64,000 nucleotides of DNA from Pedobacter deserti (GCF_024436415.1 NZ_JAFMZQ010000001.1:930001-994000), one strand, 5' to 3'. Positions 1-7,990 are shown, counted from the first letter of the stretch. The notes: a model not told the origin generated them from the letters alone. Made by a program: numbers and translations.

Positions 1-2
1 AA

Positions 3-1064
3 AAGCGGTTTTCTGAAGCTTTCGACCACGCGCCTATAGGCATGGCACTGGTGTCGCCCGAGGGCCACTGGATCAAAGTAAACGAGAGCTTATGCCAGCT
101 GCTGGGCTATACCGAGCAGGAGTTCATGAACCATACCTTTCAGGAATTTACCTATCCCGAAGATCTCGACTCCGACCTGCGTCAAATGAAACTATTGCTC
201 AACGGCAAGATACAGCGGTACAGTATGGAAAAACGCTACTACCGCGCCAATGGCGTCCTCATCTGGGCCCTGCTTAGTGTCTCGCTCGTGCGCGATGCCG
301 CCGGCAATCCCCTGTATTTCGTATCGCAGGTTAAAGACATTACACAGCGGAAGCGCAACATGGAAACCATCCGCGATCAGAACGCGCGGCTGTTGAATTT
401 TGCGCATATAATTTCCCATAATCTACGTTCTCACACGGGCAACATCCGGATGATGACGAGCATGATCTCCGAAGAACAAGATGAAGAGGAAAGAATTAAA
501 CTCGTGGAGATGCTCGACATCAATGCCAGCAATCTCCTTGAAACGCTCAACCATCTTAATGAAGTCGTTAAAATTCACGACAAAGGTCAGGCCGATGTTG
601 CCGAACTACACCTCCGGCAGCAGGTAGAGCGCGTCATGGAAATACTCGGCCCCTCGTTCCGCGCCGCCAAGGCAAAAGTAGACCTGCAGATAGATCCTGC
701 ATTGGTCATTAATTACAGTCCGGCCTACCTCGAAAGCATCCTTATCAACTTGCTTACCAATTGTATAAAATATAAGCACCCCGACCGCAAGCCCGAAATA
801 TCCATATGCGCGGAGCTTGTCGATTCCTTTGTGCTGCTCAGCATAAGCGATAACGGCCTGGGCATAGACCTCGAGCTCCACGGGCATAAACTTTTCGGCA
901 TGTACAAAACCTTCCATAAGCATGAGGACGCGCGTGGCATGGGGCTCTTTCTCGTCAAAAACCATGTCGAAGCCATGGGCGGAAGGATCCATGCGGAGAG
1001 CAAGCCCGGAGAAGGAACCAAATTTACCATAGAAATCAACACCCACACATACACACACGAATGA
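3..1064 (+). CDS. PAS-domain sensor histidine kinase, 5' end outside window
   Basis: The reading frame is open from base 3, so the gene begins upstream of the window; the ATG at 42 lies inside the PAS domain and is not the true start. Visible in order are a PAS domain (APIGMALV and ...NESLCQLLGYT), a PAC-like stretch ending VKDITQRK, a HisKA helix with the phospho-acceptor His at 417-419 (ISHNLRSH), and a HATPase domain with an N box (LLTNCIKYK), G1 (DNGLGID) and G2 (GMGLFLV). It should autophosphorylate and pass phosphate to a receiver. The stop codon overlaps the start of the response regulator gene by four bases, so the two are probably a translationally coupled pair. The signal sensed cannot be told because the N-terminus is missing. 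Confidence 0.93.
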   Translation, partial: KRFSEAFDHAPIGMALVSPEGHWIKVNESLCQLLGYTEQEFMNHTFQEFTYPEDLDSDLRQMKLLLNGKIQRYSMEKRYYRANGVLIWALLSVSLVRDAAGNPLYFVSQVKDITQRKRNMETIRDQNARLLNFAHIISHNLRSHTGNIRMMTSMISEEQDEEERIKLVEMLDINASNLLETLNHLNEVVKIHDKGQADVAELHLRQQVERVMEILGPSFRAAKAKVDLQIDPALVINYSPAYLESILINLLTNCIKYKHPDRKPEISICAELVDSFVLLSISDNGLGIDLELHGHKLFGMYKTFHKHEDARGMGLFLVKNHVEAMGGRIHAESKPGEGTKFTIEINTHTYTHE

Positions 1065-1474
1065 GCAAAATTGATATTGCATGCCTGATCGACGACGACA
1101 GGATGTTTACCTATTTGTTGAGTAAACAAATGAAGCTGATGGATTTTTGTGAAGGCGTACTTGTTTTCAACGATGGTCTCGATGCACTCAAATACCTCAA
1201 ACCCATTATTGAATCGCCCGAATCTTTGCCCTCGGTTATCCTTTTAGACCTGAATATGCCGGTGCTCGACGGATGGCAGTTTCTCGACGAGTTCACCAAA
1301 TTCAAGCCCAGTAAAAAGATCACCATATATATTGTCAGTTCCTCTATTGATCAGCAGGACCACCTTCGGGCAGCCCAGTACCGCGAAGTATCCCGTTTTT
1401 ACGTCAAGCCCATATCCAAAGAACACCTGGTCGAGATGCTGGAAACCCTGAACAATAACGACATCAGCTCTTAG
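1061..1474 (+). CDS. Single-domain response regulator (CheY-like receiver)
   Basis: This 137-residue protein is a stand-alone receiver domain. It has the acidic cluster D11-D13, the phospho-acceptor D63 in LLDLNMP, a Ser in the switch position (IVSSS, about 93-94) and the conserved Lys116 before Pro (YVKPIS). There is no output domain, so it probably works by protein contact or as a phosphorelay intermediate. Its ATG overlaps the stop codon of the upstream PAS kinase (ATGA), which makes that kinase the likely phosphate donor. Its 3' end overlaps the 3' end of the convergent EamA gene by 11 bp. Confidence 0.93.
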   Translation: MSKIDIACLIDDDRMFTYLLSKQMKLMDFCEGVLVFNDGLDALKYLKPIIESPESLPSVILLDLNMPVLDGWQFLDEFTKFKPSKKITIYIVSSSIDQQDHLRAAQYREVSRFYVKPISKEHLVEMLETLNNNDISS

Positions 1475-2378
1475 TAAGCTTTGCGCGGTTCGACAAGTAC
1501 GCCGCTACCAGGATAATGGCGATGCCCAGGACCTGGCTTACAGAGATATGTTCATTGGCCACCAATACGCCCAGCAGCACCGCAATAATAGGGTTTACAT
1601 AAGCATAAGTGCCCACTACCGCTGGTGGCCGTACAGACAGCAGGTAGTACGAGGCCGTGAAAGCGACAACCGAACCCGCAACGGCCAGATAGCTGATGGC
1701 AGCCCAGGTGCGCAGGGATACCTGGCTGAAGCTAAACGAGGCCAGCGGATCGGCAAACACACTCACAATCAGGCAGGCCACCGCGCCGCCCAGCAACTGC
1801 CAGCTCACATCCGGGAAAAGGCGGCCAGCCTGCGCATGGTTCTTATAATAAATTGAGCCCACCGCCCAGCTTAAGCAAGAGCCCAGCACAGTAAGCGAGG
1901 CGATCAGCTTCATCGTCCCGTCTTCCGACCCGCCCGAAAGCTGATCCTTAAATAGTAACAATATGCCCGCGAGTCCCAGCGCAATGCCCGCGAACGTAAG
2001 CCAACTGTTGAAATAGCCCTTCCAGTTTTTGCGGTCAACCACAATATACCAGATCGGCAGGGTAGACACCAGCACCGCAGTAAGTCCCGACGATAAATAC
2101 AACTCAGCCCAGAACAACACACCCTGACCCAGCGTAAGCATCACCGCCCCCAGCAGGATATTCCTCCATACTGTAGCATCAATAAGCCGCTGTCGCCGCA
2201 CCACACAAATAACCGCCAGCAGCAAGCCGGCAACCACGTACCTAAAGCCCGCCATCAAAAAAGGGGGGAAATCTTCCAGACCGATCTTAATCGCCAGATA
2301 GGTCGTCCCCCAGATAATATAAACAGCCGCAAAGGCTAAAATGACCTTAAAATCAAGGGATCGGAACCAGTTGTTCAT
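1464..2378 (-). CDS. EamA/DMT-family transporter
   Basis: The 304-residue protein is almost wholly hydrophobic and shows about ten predicted membrane segments in two similar halves, as usual for the drug/metabolite transporter superfamily. The first half has the typical IIWGTTYLAIK start with the FPPFLMAGFRY segment after it. Family members export amino acids, metabolites or drugs across the inner membrane; the substrate cannot be read from sequence. The gene is monocistronic. It converges on the response regulator with an 11-bp tail overlap and has a good -7 box 24 bp upstream. Confidence 0.9.
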   Translation of the reverse strand: MNNWFRSLDFKVILAFAAVYIIWGTTYLAIKIGLEDFPPFLMAGFRYVVAGLLLAVICVVRRQRLIDATVWRNILLGAVMLTLGQGVLFWAELYLSSGLTAVLVSTLPIWYIVVDRKNWKGYFNSWLTFAGIALGLAGILLLFKDQLSGGSEDGTMKLIASLTVLGSCLSWAVGSIYYKNHAQAGRLFPDVSWQLLGGAVACLIVSVFADPLASFSFSQVSLRTWAAISYLAVAGSVVAFTASYYLLSVRPPAVVGTYAYVNPIIAVLLGVLVANEHISVSQVLGIAIILVAAYLSNRAKLTKS

Positions 2379-2401
2379 TTGCTACGCTCATTTAGAGCTT
2401 G

Positions 2402-2409
2402 CAAATATA
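2402..2409 (-). promoter_or_regulatory. Probable -7 box for the EamA gene
   Basis: On the minus strand this reads TATATTTG, a match to the Bacteroidota TAnnTTTG element. It lies 24 bases upstream of the EamA start, just after the stop of the GH130 gene. A TTTG on the same strand is further upstream (2436-2439), with a longer spacer than usual. Confidence 0.5.
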
Positions 2410-2415
2410 TGGAAA

Positions 2416-3552
2416 TCACTGTTTCGACGCGGGATCAAATACCGCCACGGCAACACGCGAATCAGCACAGCCATAATATAGGAACCATTTCTTCTTGAAG
2501 TACACCAGACCTTCAATAAACACGGTGCCTGCGGGGTACTGACCGCTCTTCTCGTAGGCTTCCCTTGGAACCAGGAATGGCTCGTCGAGCCTGTTCAGCA
2601 CTTTTGTAAAATCTTTGGAATCGAACAGGATCTGCCCGGCAGCATAAGTATTCGCTGTGTAGCGCTTGTCGCGGGTCTCGCCCCCCGAATTTTTACCGTT
2701 GTATAAAAGAAGAATGCCCTTGTCGGTCATCACAGCAGGCGGACCGCATTCCGTGAGATCGCTATCGAAATAACCCCGTCTGGGTTTAGCGATATGGAGC
2801 AGGTTGCCCGATTCATTTAGTAAAGGTTCCCAGTTGATCAGGTCGGTCGACACAGCCGGGTTAATAAAACGTTCGCCCCAGTACATCAGATATTTGCCAT
2901 TTACCTTAGCGATTACCTGCTTGTTGCCTTTCAAGCGCGTAACCACCGAGCCCGACTTGCTGGCCATGTCGGCAAACCGTCCGTTATGCGCACGCTTAAA
3001 TGCCGGCCCGTGCTTTTTCCAGATTCGCAAATCCTTTGATGTAGCTACCGCAAGTCGGGGCACTTTCCTGTTCCACTGCGTGTACAACATCACAAAAGTG
3101 CCATCCTCAGTCCGCGCTATCCTGGGGTCTTCGCAACCTCCCGGCCATTCCATTTCCTTCTGGTCGTCATTGGCCGGATACAGCACCGGTTTAGCATCTC
3201 TCCTCATGCTGATGCCATCAGCGCTGGAAGCGATCCCAAGCCTGGAAGTACGCTTGCCTATCCCCATGCCCGACATATCTTCCGCGCGGTACAGCACGTA
3301 GATGCTATCGCCCATTACGGCCGCAGCCGGATTAAAGGTGTCGCTGGCCTCCCAATGTACCGGCTTTCCCGACATCGGGTCAGGGAATACCGTAGTTGTA
3401 TCCGGCAAAATAACCGGCGCGCTGCTGCCTCGGACAAACGGCGTCATGGTCCAGTTGCTGTTTTGCTGCGTGAGTTTTTGAGTAGTACATCCCGCACTTG
3501 CTACGGTAAGGAGCAGCGCGAGCATAAGTTTAGAGATTATATTCAGGTTCAT
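2416..3552 (-). CDS. GH130-type glycoside phosphorylase/hydrolase lipoprotein
   Basis: The 378-residue protein starts with a lipoprotein signal (hydrophobic stretch ending ASAGC, Cys22), so it should be lipid-anchored outside the cytoplasm. The rest is a five-bladed propeller type sequence: GGCEDPRI near residue 143 and YYGCADSRVAVA near the C-terminus are the hallmarks of family GH130, whose members act on beta-mannosides by phosphorolysis or hydrolysis. An exported member is more likely a hydrolase, since free sugar phosphates would be lost there; this is inference. No transporter or SusC/D pair is next to it. A GH43-like propeller is a less likely alternative. Confidence 0.8.
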   Translation of the reverse strand: MNLNIISKLMLALLLTVASAGCTTQKLTQQNSNWTMTPFVRGSSAPVILPDTTTVFPDPMSGKPVHWEASDTFNPAAAVMGDSIYVLYRAEDMSGMGIGKRTSRLGIASSADGISMRRDAKPVLYPANDDQKEMEWPGGCEDPRIARTEDGTFVMLYTQWNRKVPRLAVATSKDLRIWKKHGPAFKRAHNGRFADMASKSGSVVTRLKGNKQVIAKVNGKYLMYWGERFINPAVSTDLINWEPLLNESGNLLHIAKPRRGYFDSDLTECGPPAVMTDKGILLLYNGKNSGGETRDKRYTANTYAAGQILFDSKDFTKVLNRLDEPFLVPREAYEKSGQYPAGTVFIEGLVYFKKKWFLYYGCADSRVAVAVFDPASKQ

Positions 3553-3569
3553 CCCGTCAAGATATCATC

Positions 3570-4682
3570 TTAAAACGAATTACCCAAGCTTCCGTTGTCG
3601 TTAATTTTTCCCATCATGGTGTGAATTTTCCCATCAAGTTCCCCGGCAGCCGTACCAAGCATATCTATATATTCCGAGAGTTCATGCTGCGGCAATGTTT
3701 TGATGACATTCACAAGGCCAAGGATAGAGGCAACCGGCCGGCGTATCTCGTGCGACTGGATCCTGGCGATTTCCGTCAGCGCTTCGTTCTGCTGGGTGAT
3801 CTTAAGTTCGTGAGCCTTTCGCGCAGAAATATCCGTTGCATTATAAGACACCCCGATAATACGTCCGTCTGTAGCATACACCGGATCATAATCTATTTGC
3901 CACCAGATATCCTCCTGCGCATAACTTAGCTTAACATCATTGCTGACACTCTCGCCCTTCATTGCCCGCTCGAAGTTTGCTTTGAAGACATCCAGGTGCT
4001 GCGGATGCACATAATCCGTGATCTTGTCGCCAATGTTGATCCTCATACCTGAGTTGCGTTTCACAAAATCGACAACAGCCTTGTTGTAATGCAGCACTTC
4101 ATAATCGGACCCCAGAAACAGGTGACAGGCCGCTGAGCTTTCAAAAAAGGCCCTGATCTTAGATTCAGAACGCTTTGCCCGGTCAAACTGCTCCTTAAGA
4201 ATATCCACGCTCAGCTCAAAGTCGAGCAGCATCATGGCCTGGTCCCTCAGTACACCAAGCATCAGCCGCTGCTCCTCGTTCAGGTCGTTCGGTTTCATAT
4301 CAATCACGCACAAACTCCCCAGCAGGGCGCCGTCGGCAGCCCTCAGGCGCGCACCCGCGTAGAACCGGATATTCGGATGGCCTGTAACCAGGTTATTCTC
4401 CGCAAACCGGCTGTCCTTCTCGGCGTCCGGAACAACCATGATCTCTTCCTCAAGTATAGTGTGGTTGCAAAAAGCGTCCCTACGTTCGGTATGTGTTAAG
4501 CTGGTTCCCGATTTAACCTTGAAATGCTGGATATCCTCATCCAGAAAAGTAATGAGACCAATTTCGCAATGGCATATCCTCGCTGCCAGGTCAACAATAC
4601 GCTGAAGCTCGGCCTCCCGCGTTATTTCAAGATTTAAGAAGCGTCGGAGAGACTTGAGGCGTTCCAGTTCTGATAAGGGCAT
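3570..4682 (-). CDS. GAF-PAS protein with HisKA-like helix but no ATPase domain
   Basis: This 370-residue soluble protein contains a GAF domain (about residues 20-165; it has the GSLCVIDMKP motif of this group), a PAS/PAC domain (about 175-295; ends GVSYNATDISARK) and then a histidine-containing helix RIQSHEIRRPV that matches the phospho-acceptor box of PAS kinases. The protein stops about 55 residues later, before any N, G1 or G2 box. It therefore has a dimerisation/phospho-acceptor module without its own kinase, and could be phosphorylated in trans or act as a sensor adaptor. The open frame ends normally and no downstream ATPase remnant is seen before the GH130 gene at 3552. Confidence 0.85.
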   Translation of the reverse strand: MPLSELERLKSLRRFLNLEITREAELQRIVDLAARICHCEIGLITFLDEDIQHFKVKSGTSLTHTERRDAFCNHTILEEEIMVVPDAEKDSRFAENNLVTGHPNIRFYAGARLRAADGALLGSLCVIDMKPNDLNEEQRLMLGVLRDQAMMLLDFELSVDILKEQFDRAKRSESKIRAFFESSAACHLFLGSDYEVLHYNKAVVDFVKRNSGMRINIGDKITDYVHPQHLDVFKANFERAMKGESVSNDVKLSYAQEDIWWQIDYDPVYATDGRIIGVSYNATDISARKAHELKITQQNEALTEIARIQSHEIRRPVASILGLVNVIKTLPQHELSEYIDMLGTAAGELDGKIHTMMGKINDNGSLGNSF

Positions 4683-4743
4683 GCGTTAGTGTTTGTTTGA
4701 ACATAAGCAATATCCAGACCATAAAATTGTTTAAAAGCAGAGC

Positions 4744-5556
4744 CTAAAGCTTTTCGATTTCTTTTATAGTGAGACCGGTAGCTTCCGAAATGATCATGAT
4801 GTCGATGCCCTTGCTTTTCAAGTGCTTTGCTATCTCCGCCTTTTCTCTTTCAGCGCCACGGGCTTCCCCTCTAGCTTCCCCTCTGCGATAAAAGATATCG
4901 TTTTCTTCTTTAAAAAATGTACTTACTGACTGCATAATTTCTTCAAGTTGATGTACAAGATTGGATCGCAACTGTACAAATATACGTAATTGATTAAAAA
5001 GTTTATTCTTCTCCAGGTCACTTTCGGTCGACCTGGCAATGCCATCCACAATAGCCTGAAGGTCTTCCTTTAACTTGCCGTGCGGGATATTAGCCAAGAT
5101 GCCCATCATCTTAACGTGCGGCACCTCCGATCTGAGATACAGGTCGGGGTTAGTCTCGGAAACGCGGATCAACTCATACTTGTACTTGTGACAAGGTGTG
5201 TCAATCTCCGTTTTCATTTGAGGCGTAACCTCGTTCAGAAATATCACAAATTGTTTGACTGGCAACTTGTACCGGCGCATCAGCATCACGCTGTACTCGG
5301 CCATTCGGTAAACCATCTCTGCCTCATTGGCTACCTGAAATTCCAGATGCAGAACATACGTATCTCCTGCGCTGTCGGTCACTTTCTTAAGCGCATCAGG
5401 TTTACGTTCTTTTGTATGCTGGATATCGTCTGGCAGCTCCTCACTGGCTACGATGTCGAGATGAAGCAAGTCCTTCATAATCGCTGGCAGGGTAGCTTCC
5501 AGGTTTTCCTTAATGATCTTGTCGTACTGGCTCGTCTGTCCTGAATTCTTTCGCAT
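4744..5556 (-). CDS. Rpn-family PD-(D/E)XK nuclease / putative transposase-like protein
   Basis: The 270-residue protein matches the Rpn (recombination-promoting nuclease, formerly PD-(D/E)XK transposase) group of Bacteroidota. The core includes KPDALKKV followed by YVLHLEFQ, which fits the D...ExQ nuclease motif. The C-terminal tail has short charged repeats (RGEARGEARGAERE) and ends in a helix-turn-like EATGLTIKEIEKL. Family members in E. coli cut DNA and raise recombination; the role here is unknown. A shortened copy of its C-terminus and upstream region lies at 10752-11080. Confidence 0.85.
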   Translation of the reverse strand: MRKNSGQTSQYDKIIKENLEATLPAIMKDLLHLDIVASEELPDDIQHTKERKPDALKKVTDSAGDTYVLHLEFQVANEAEMVYRMAEYSVMLMRRYKLPVKQFVIFLNEVTPQMKTEIDTPCHKYKYELIRVSETNPDLYLRSEVPHVKMMGILANIPHGKLKEDLQAIVDGIARSTESDLEKNKLFNQLRIFVQLRSNLVHQLEEIMQSVSTFFKEENDIFYRRGEARGEARGAEREKAEIAKHLKSKGIDIMIISEATGLTIKEIEKL

Positions 5557-5572
5557 CTGTATTTTTCAGCAG

Positions 5573-5580
5573 CAAACTTA
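5573..5580 (-). promoter_or_regulatory. Probable -7 box for the Rpn gene
   Basis: On the minus strand this reads TAAGTTTG (TAnnTTTG) 17 bp upstream of the Rpn start. The same box and the bases after it (TTAATCAGGAA on the plus strand) recur at the decayed copy near 10991, which supports it being part of the original promoter. Confidence 0.5.
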
Positions 5581-5763
5581 ATCAGGAATAACCATCCGCT
5601 GGTAGTCACACAACAAATTTATTTACAGTTGGTTACGAAATATTTTGAGGTGATAATCAAGGATTTGAACAATAGCTCAACATCACGAGATTTCACCTCA
5701 AAATAACTCAAATGACTTTACCAAATTAAATCGCAGAAGACCGGAAATTAACCGTGAAAGACC

Positions 5764-6162
5764 TTAAATCATGCGTGAACGCCGAAAAGCCAAACGCAAA
5801 ATGCGCCAAATCACCACTATTACAACCACGCCTGCAATCCAAAACCACAGTCCCTGTGCTGGAGAGCGGCTTTTAACGCTTTCAGATAGCCGGGCCGATC
5901 GCTGTTCAGACGCTGCCGCCTGATGGAGCGTCTGTTCGTTTACCAGATCCTTTATGTTCTCATAACGGTACAGTGTGCTGTCGGTCCAGTACGAAAACAC
6001 CTCGTGCTCCCGCGTTGCCCTGCTGTGGCTCAATTCCAGGCGCTCCTGTGCACTGCTTATCTTACGCTCCGAGCTCGAACGTGCGCTGGTCGATTTTCCT
6101 AGCATAGAGCAGCCGCCTGCCGCGACAAGCATTGCGCAAGCCAAAAAACACATCCATTTCAT
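5764..6162 (-). CDS. Putative unimolecular-spanin-like lipoprotein
   Basis: The frame is open further upstream, but the ATG at 6162 gives a lipoprotein signal (MKWMCFLACAML, ending AGGC) and overlaps the stop of the CHAP gene as ATGA, so this start is chosen (132 residues). After the lipobox Cys comes a charged, helix-prone periplasmic stretch, and residues about 98-120 form one strong membrane segment (GLWFWIAGVVVIVV) followed by a basic tail. A lipid anchor at one end and an inner-membrane segment at the other is the layout of phage unimolecular spanins, which link and fuse the two membranes during lysis. Their sequences are too variable for homology to be judged by eye; the call rests on topology, size and gene order. 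Confidence 0.6.
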   Translation of the reverse strand: MKWMCFLACAMLVAAGGCSMLGKSTSARSSSERKISSAQERLELSHSRATREHEVFSYWTDSTLYRYENIKDLVNEQTLHQAAASEQRSARLSESVKSRSPAQGLWFWIAGVVVIVVIWRILRLAFRRSRMI

Positions 6163-6815
6163 CTTCCACCTCCCTTTCCATTTCGCGGAGCAGCTATCCA
6201 GTCGGCATAACAATGCACCGTGCGCACATGCCGCAGGCGGCGATACACCCCATCGCCCTCCCTGCCGCCCGAAGCGTTCGTGTTGCCCTCCACCGTACCA
6301 ATCCAGGAATCGCGGCGGTCGGTTACCAAACCGCAATGTGCCACACGCTTCAACGCTGGGAAATAGATCCCAAACACATTGCCCGGTGCCGCTGCCTTCG
6401 CTAGTCGCGCGGCAGGGAAGAGGGCGGGCGACCAGCCCGTGCGGGGTTTGGCATACCCTGCTTGTTTAAACACCCAGGACACAAAAGCCGCACACCAGGG
6501 CTGTCCCTTCTTCAGGCCCACCGAAGCCAGATAGCCCTCTACACGCGGTCCGTCATTTTTGCCCGAAGCCTCCCGCACCCAAAGCTCCCCGCAGGCTATC
6601 TCCACCACACGCTTGCGCTGCTGCGCGTCGGCAACATGCGGCTTGCTCAAAGGCGTAAAACTGCCATAAAGACGCTCGCCCAGCCAGTAGCCCGCCCTTG
6701 AATGCGGCGTGGCAACCTCAAAGGTGCCTTTGCCTAGCATACTACTGCCAGGCATCCCAGACCCGCCAACAAGAGCAAAGCAAAAGAAAGCCAGAAGAAA
6801 CTTAGCTGTTGCCAT
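6159..6815 (-). CDS. CHAP-domain peptidoglycan hydrolase (endolysin-like)
   Basis: The 218-residue protein has an N-terminal hydrophobic stretch that looks like a signal peptide (residues 1-20) and then a CHAP amidase/endopeptidase domain: the catalytic Cys108 in GQPWCAAFVSWVF, His160 in RVAHCGLV, and the E176-x-N178 pair in VEGNTN. It should cleave peptide bonds in peptidoglycan. The chosen ATG at 6815 overlaps the upstream membrane-protein gene by 82 bp; a start at Met26 (6740) would overlap only 7 bp but lose the signal. The 3' end is coupled by ATGA to the spanin-like gene. In phage genomes such an enzyme between a holin and a spanin is the endolysin. Confidence 0.8.
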   Translation of the reverse strand: MATAKFLLAFFCFALVGGSGMPGSSMLGKGTFEVATPHSRAGYWLGERLYGSFTPLSKPHVADAQQRKRVVEIACGELWVREASGKNDGPRVEGYLASVGLKKGQPWCAAFVSWVFKQAGYAKPRTGWSPALFPAARLAKAAAPGNVFGIYFPALKRVAHCGLVTDRRDSWIGTVEGNTNASGGREGDGVYRRLRHVRTVHCYADWIAAPRNGKGGGR

Positions 6816-7123
6816 AATTCCAGCGTATTAAAGCGTGAAACCATCTCGCCCCGGTCGGGCAAACCCAATACAAACCAAAAATGGTTCAGCAGCCACCAGG
6901 CAATACCTACGATCAGCCCGAAGCAGGCCAAACCAATCATCACCAGCAGCCAGATGCTGCCATCAATAAAGCCGCGAGTCGGGTCGGCAGAAAATACAAG
7001 ACCCTGTAGCAGCGGCCACAGCCAACATACTGCAGTAAGCAGCACGCCGATCTTAAACGCCTTTATCAGCACAGGCGTTCCCCATCCCGGGTGGGCCTGC
7101 ATATTGAAATCAAGAATATTCAT
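6734..7123 (-). CDS. Small three-TM membrane protein, holin-like
   Basis: This 129-residue protein has three strong hydrophobic segments (about residues 22-44, 56-82 and 105-128) and short charged loops. It matches no family I can name. Its size, three-segment layout and position directly before a peptidoglycan hydrolase and a spanin-like protein are those of a class I holin, which would let the hydrolase out or depolarise the membrane. Its start lies only 18 bases beyond the poly-T tract of an intrinsic terminator, so its expression should depend on read-through. The 3' end overlaps the CHAP gene by 82 bp in another frame. Confidence 0.6.
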   Translation of the reverse strand: MNILDFNMQAHPGWGTPVLIKAFKIGVLLTAVCWLWPLLQGLVFSADPTRGFIDGSIWLLVMIGLACFGLIVGIAWWLLNHFWFVLGLPDRGEMVSRFNTLELWQQLSFFWLSFALLLLAGLGCLAVVC

Positions 7124-7141
7124 TTTGAAAAAAATTAGATG

Positions 7142-7172
7142 AAAAAAAAGAGGGCGCCATCACAGCGCCCTC
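7142..7172 (-). terminator. Strong intrinsic terminator before the lysis-like genes
   Basis: On the minus strand an 8-bp perfect stem (GAGGGCGC/GCGCCCTC, 7150-7157 with 7165-7172, 7-base loop) is followed by eight T residues (7142-7149). It lies just after the DUF6266 gene at 7182 and 18 bases before the holin-like start at 7123. Confidence 0.88.
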
Positions 7173-7181
7173 AACTTAACA

Positions 7182-7829
7182 TTAAACAATGATCAGTTCG
7201 CCAAGGTATTGCGACCGGCTCACGAGGCGGCCGTCGACAGCCTTGGCCAGGATATACACCTGAACCTCATCGCCGCTGAAGTCGAGCGGCAAACTCATGT
7301 CGTACGCCACCGCGCTGCGGGCCACCACATCCTGCGCAATCACAAACCTGTCTTTGGCCGGATTAAACACGATGACAGACACCCGGTCGGTCGCATCCCT
7401 GTCGGGAAGCCCCGGCAAATCCGCTGCCCAGCTAAAGTTCAGCTCCGCCTCATTGTCGGCCGCCACCTGTACGGCGCTCAGCTGACCCAGCTTGCCCTCG
7501 CTAAAGCGGATCTGCGCAAAGTCGATCGTGTAGTTCGGAGAAACCCCCGCAACTGCGACCTCCAGATTGTAGGCCACACAAGCGTTCATCGCGCTTTGGT
7601 TAGGCTTGCGCACCAGGTCGAAACCCGGTTTGATAATCGATTTCGCCCAGCTCAGGAAGCCCGAAACCAATTTCATTTTCAATTGCACTTCGATCTGCTT
7701 CACCGTTGGCGGCCGGTTCGATTTGCGCGGCATCGCCTTAATCAGATCCATTAATCTCCAGAAGCAGCCATATGCCGTTCCTAATTGTCCCTGGAATCCA
7801 CCCAGGAATCCTCTTGATAATTTTCCCAT
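7182..7829 (-). CDS. DUF6266 family protein (copy 1)
   Basis: This 215-residue protein has the DUF6266 pattern: a Gly-rich N-terminus (MGKLSRGFLGGFQGQLG), a basic/proline stretch, then a beta-rich domain with F-W-type and VYILAKA..LVS strands and the ending YLGELIIV. No function is established for the family. It has no signal peptide and no membrane segment. Copy 2 lies just upstream on the same strand, and the two share the same start pattern, the middle (DFAQIRFSEGKL versus DYPKVRLTQGSL) and the end. It has its own -7 box at 7893-7900, and a strong terminator follows. Confidence 0.8.
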   Translation of the reverse strand: MGKLSRGFLGGFQGQLGTAYGCFWRLMDLIKAMPRKSNRPPTVKQIEVQLKMKLVSGFLSWAKSIIKPGFDLVRKPNQSAMNACVAYNLEVAVAGVSPNYTIDFAQIRFSEGKLGQLSAVQVAADNEAELNFSWAADLPGLPDRDATDRVSVIVFNPAKDRFVIAQDVVARSAVAYDMSLPLDFSGDEVQVYILAKAVDGRLVSRSQYLGELIIV

Positions 7830-7892
7830 TTTAGTAGGTTTTTAAAGTTTAAAAAATTTGTTTATTCACGTTGTCCTTGCAAGTCAACACGA

Positions 7893-7900
7893 CAAACATA
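7893..7900 (-). promoter_or_regulatory. Probable -7 box for DUF6266 copy 1
   Basis: The minus strand reads TATGTTTG, a full TAnnTTTG match, 64 bp upstream of the start. TTTG motifs occur 10 and 14 bases further upstream, closer than the usual -33 spacing. The same gap holds three TTCCGG motifs between about 7949 and 7976. Confidence 0.45.
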
Positions 7901-7990
7901 TAGCAGCTTTCAAACAAAACCTACTGGGTCACAGTAATTTGCCGAACTTTTCCGGTGATTTTCCGGAGTTCCGGAAAATTTCAGGGCAGT

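Noticed and set aside
4744-5556. The Rpn gene as an active transposable element
   Set aside because: No terminal inverted repeats or target duplications were found; family members in E. coli act as nucleases, and only gene-level duplication is visible here.
6222-6336. A longer N-terminus for the spanin-like protein starting at 6336
   Set aside because: The extra residues lie opposite or within the CHAP reading region, look random (Gly/Arg-rich), and would bury the lipoprotein signal; the ATGA-coupled start at 6162 fits better.
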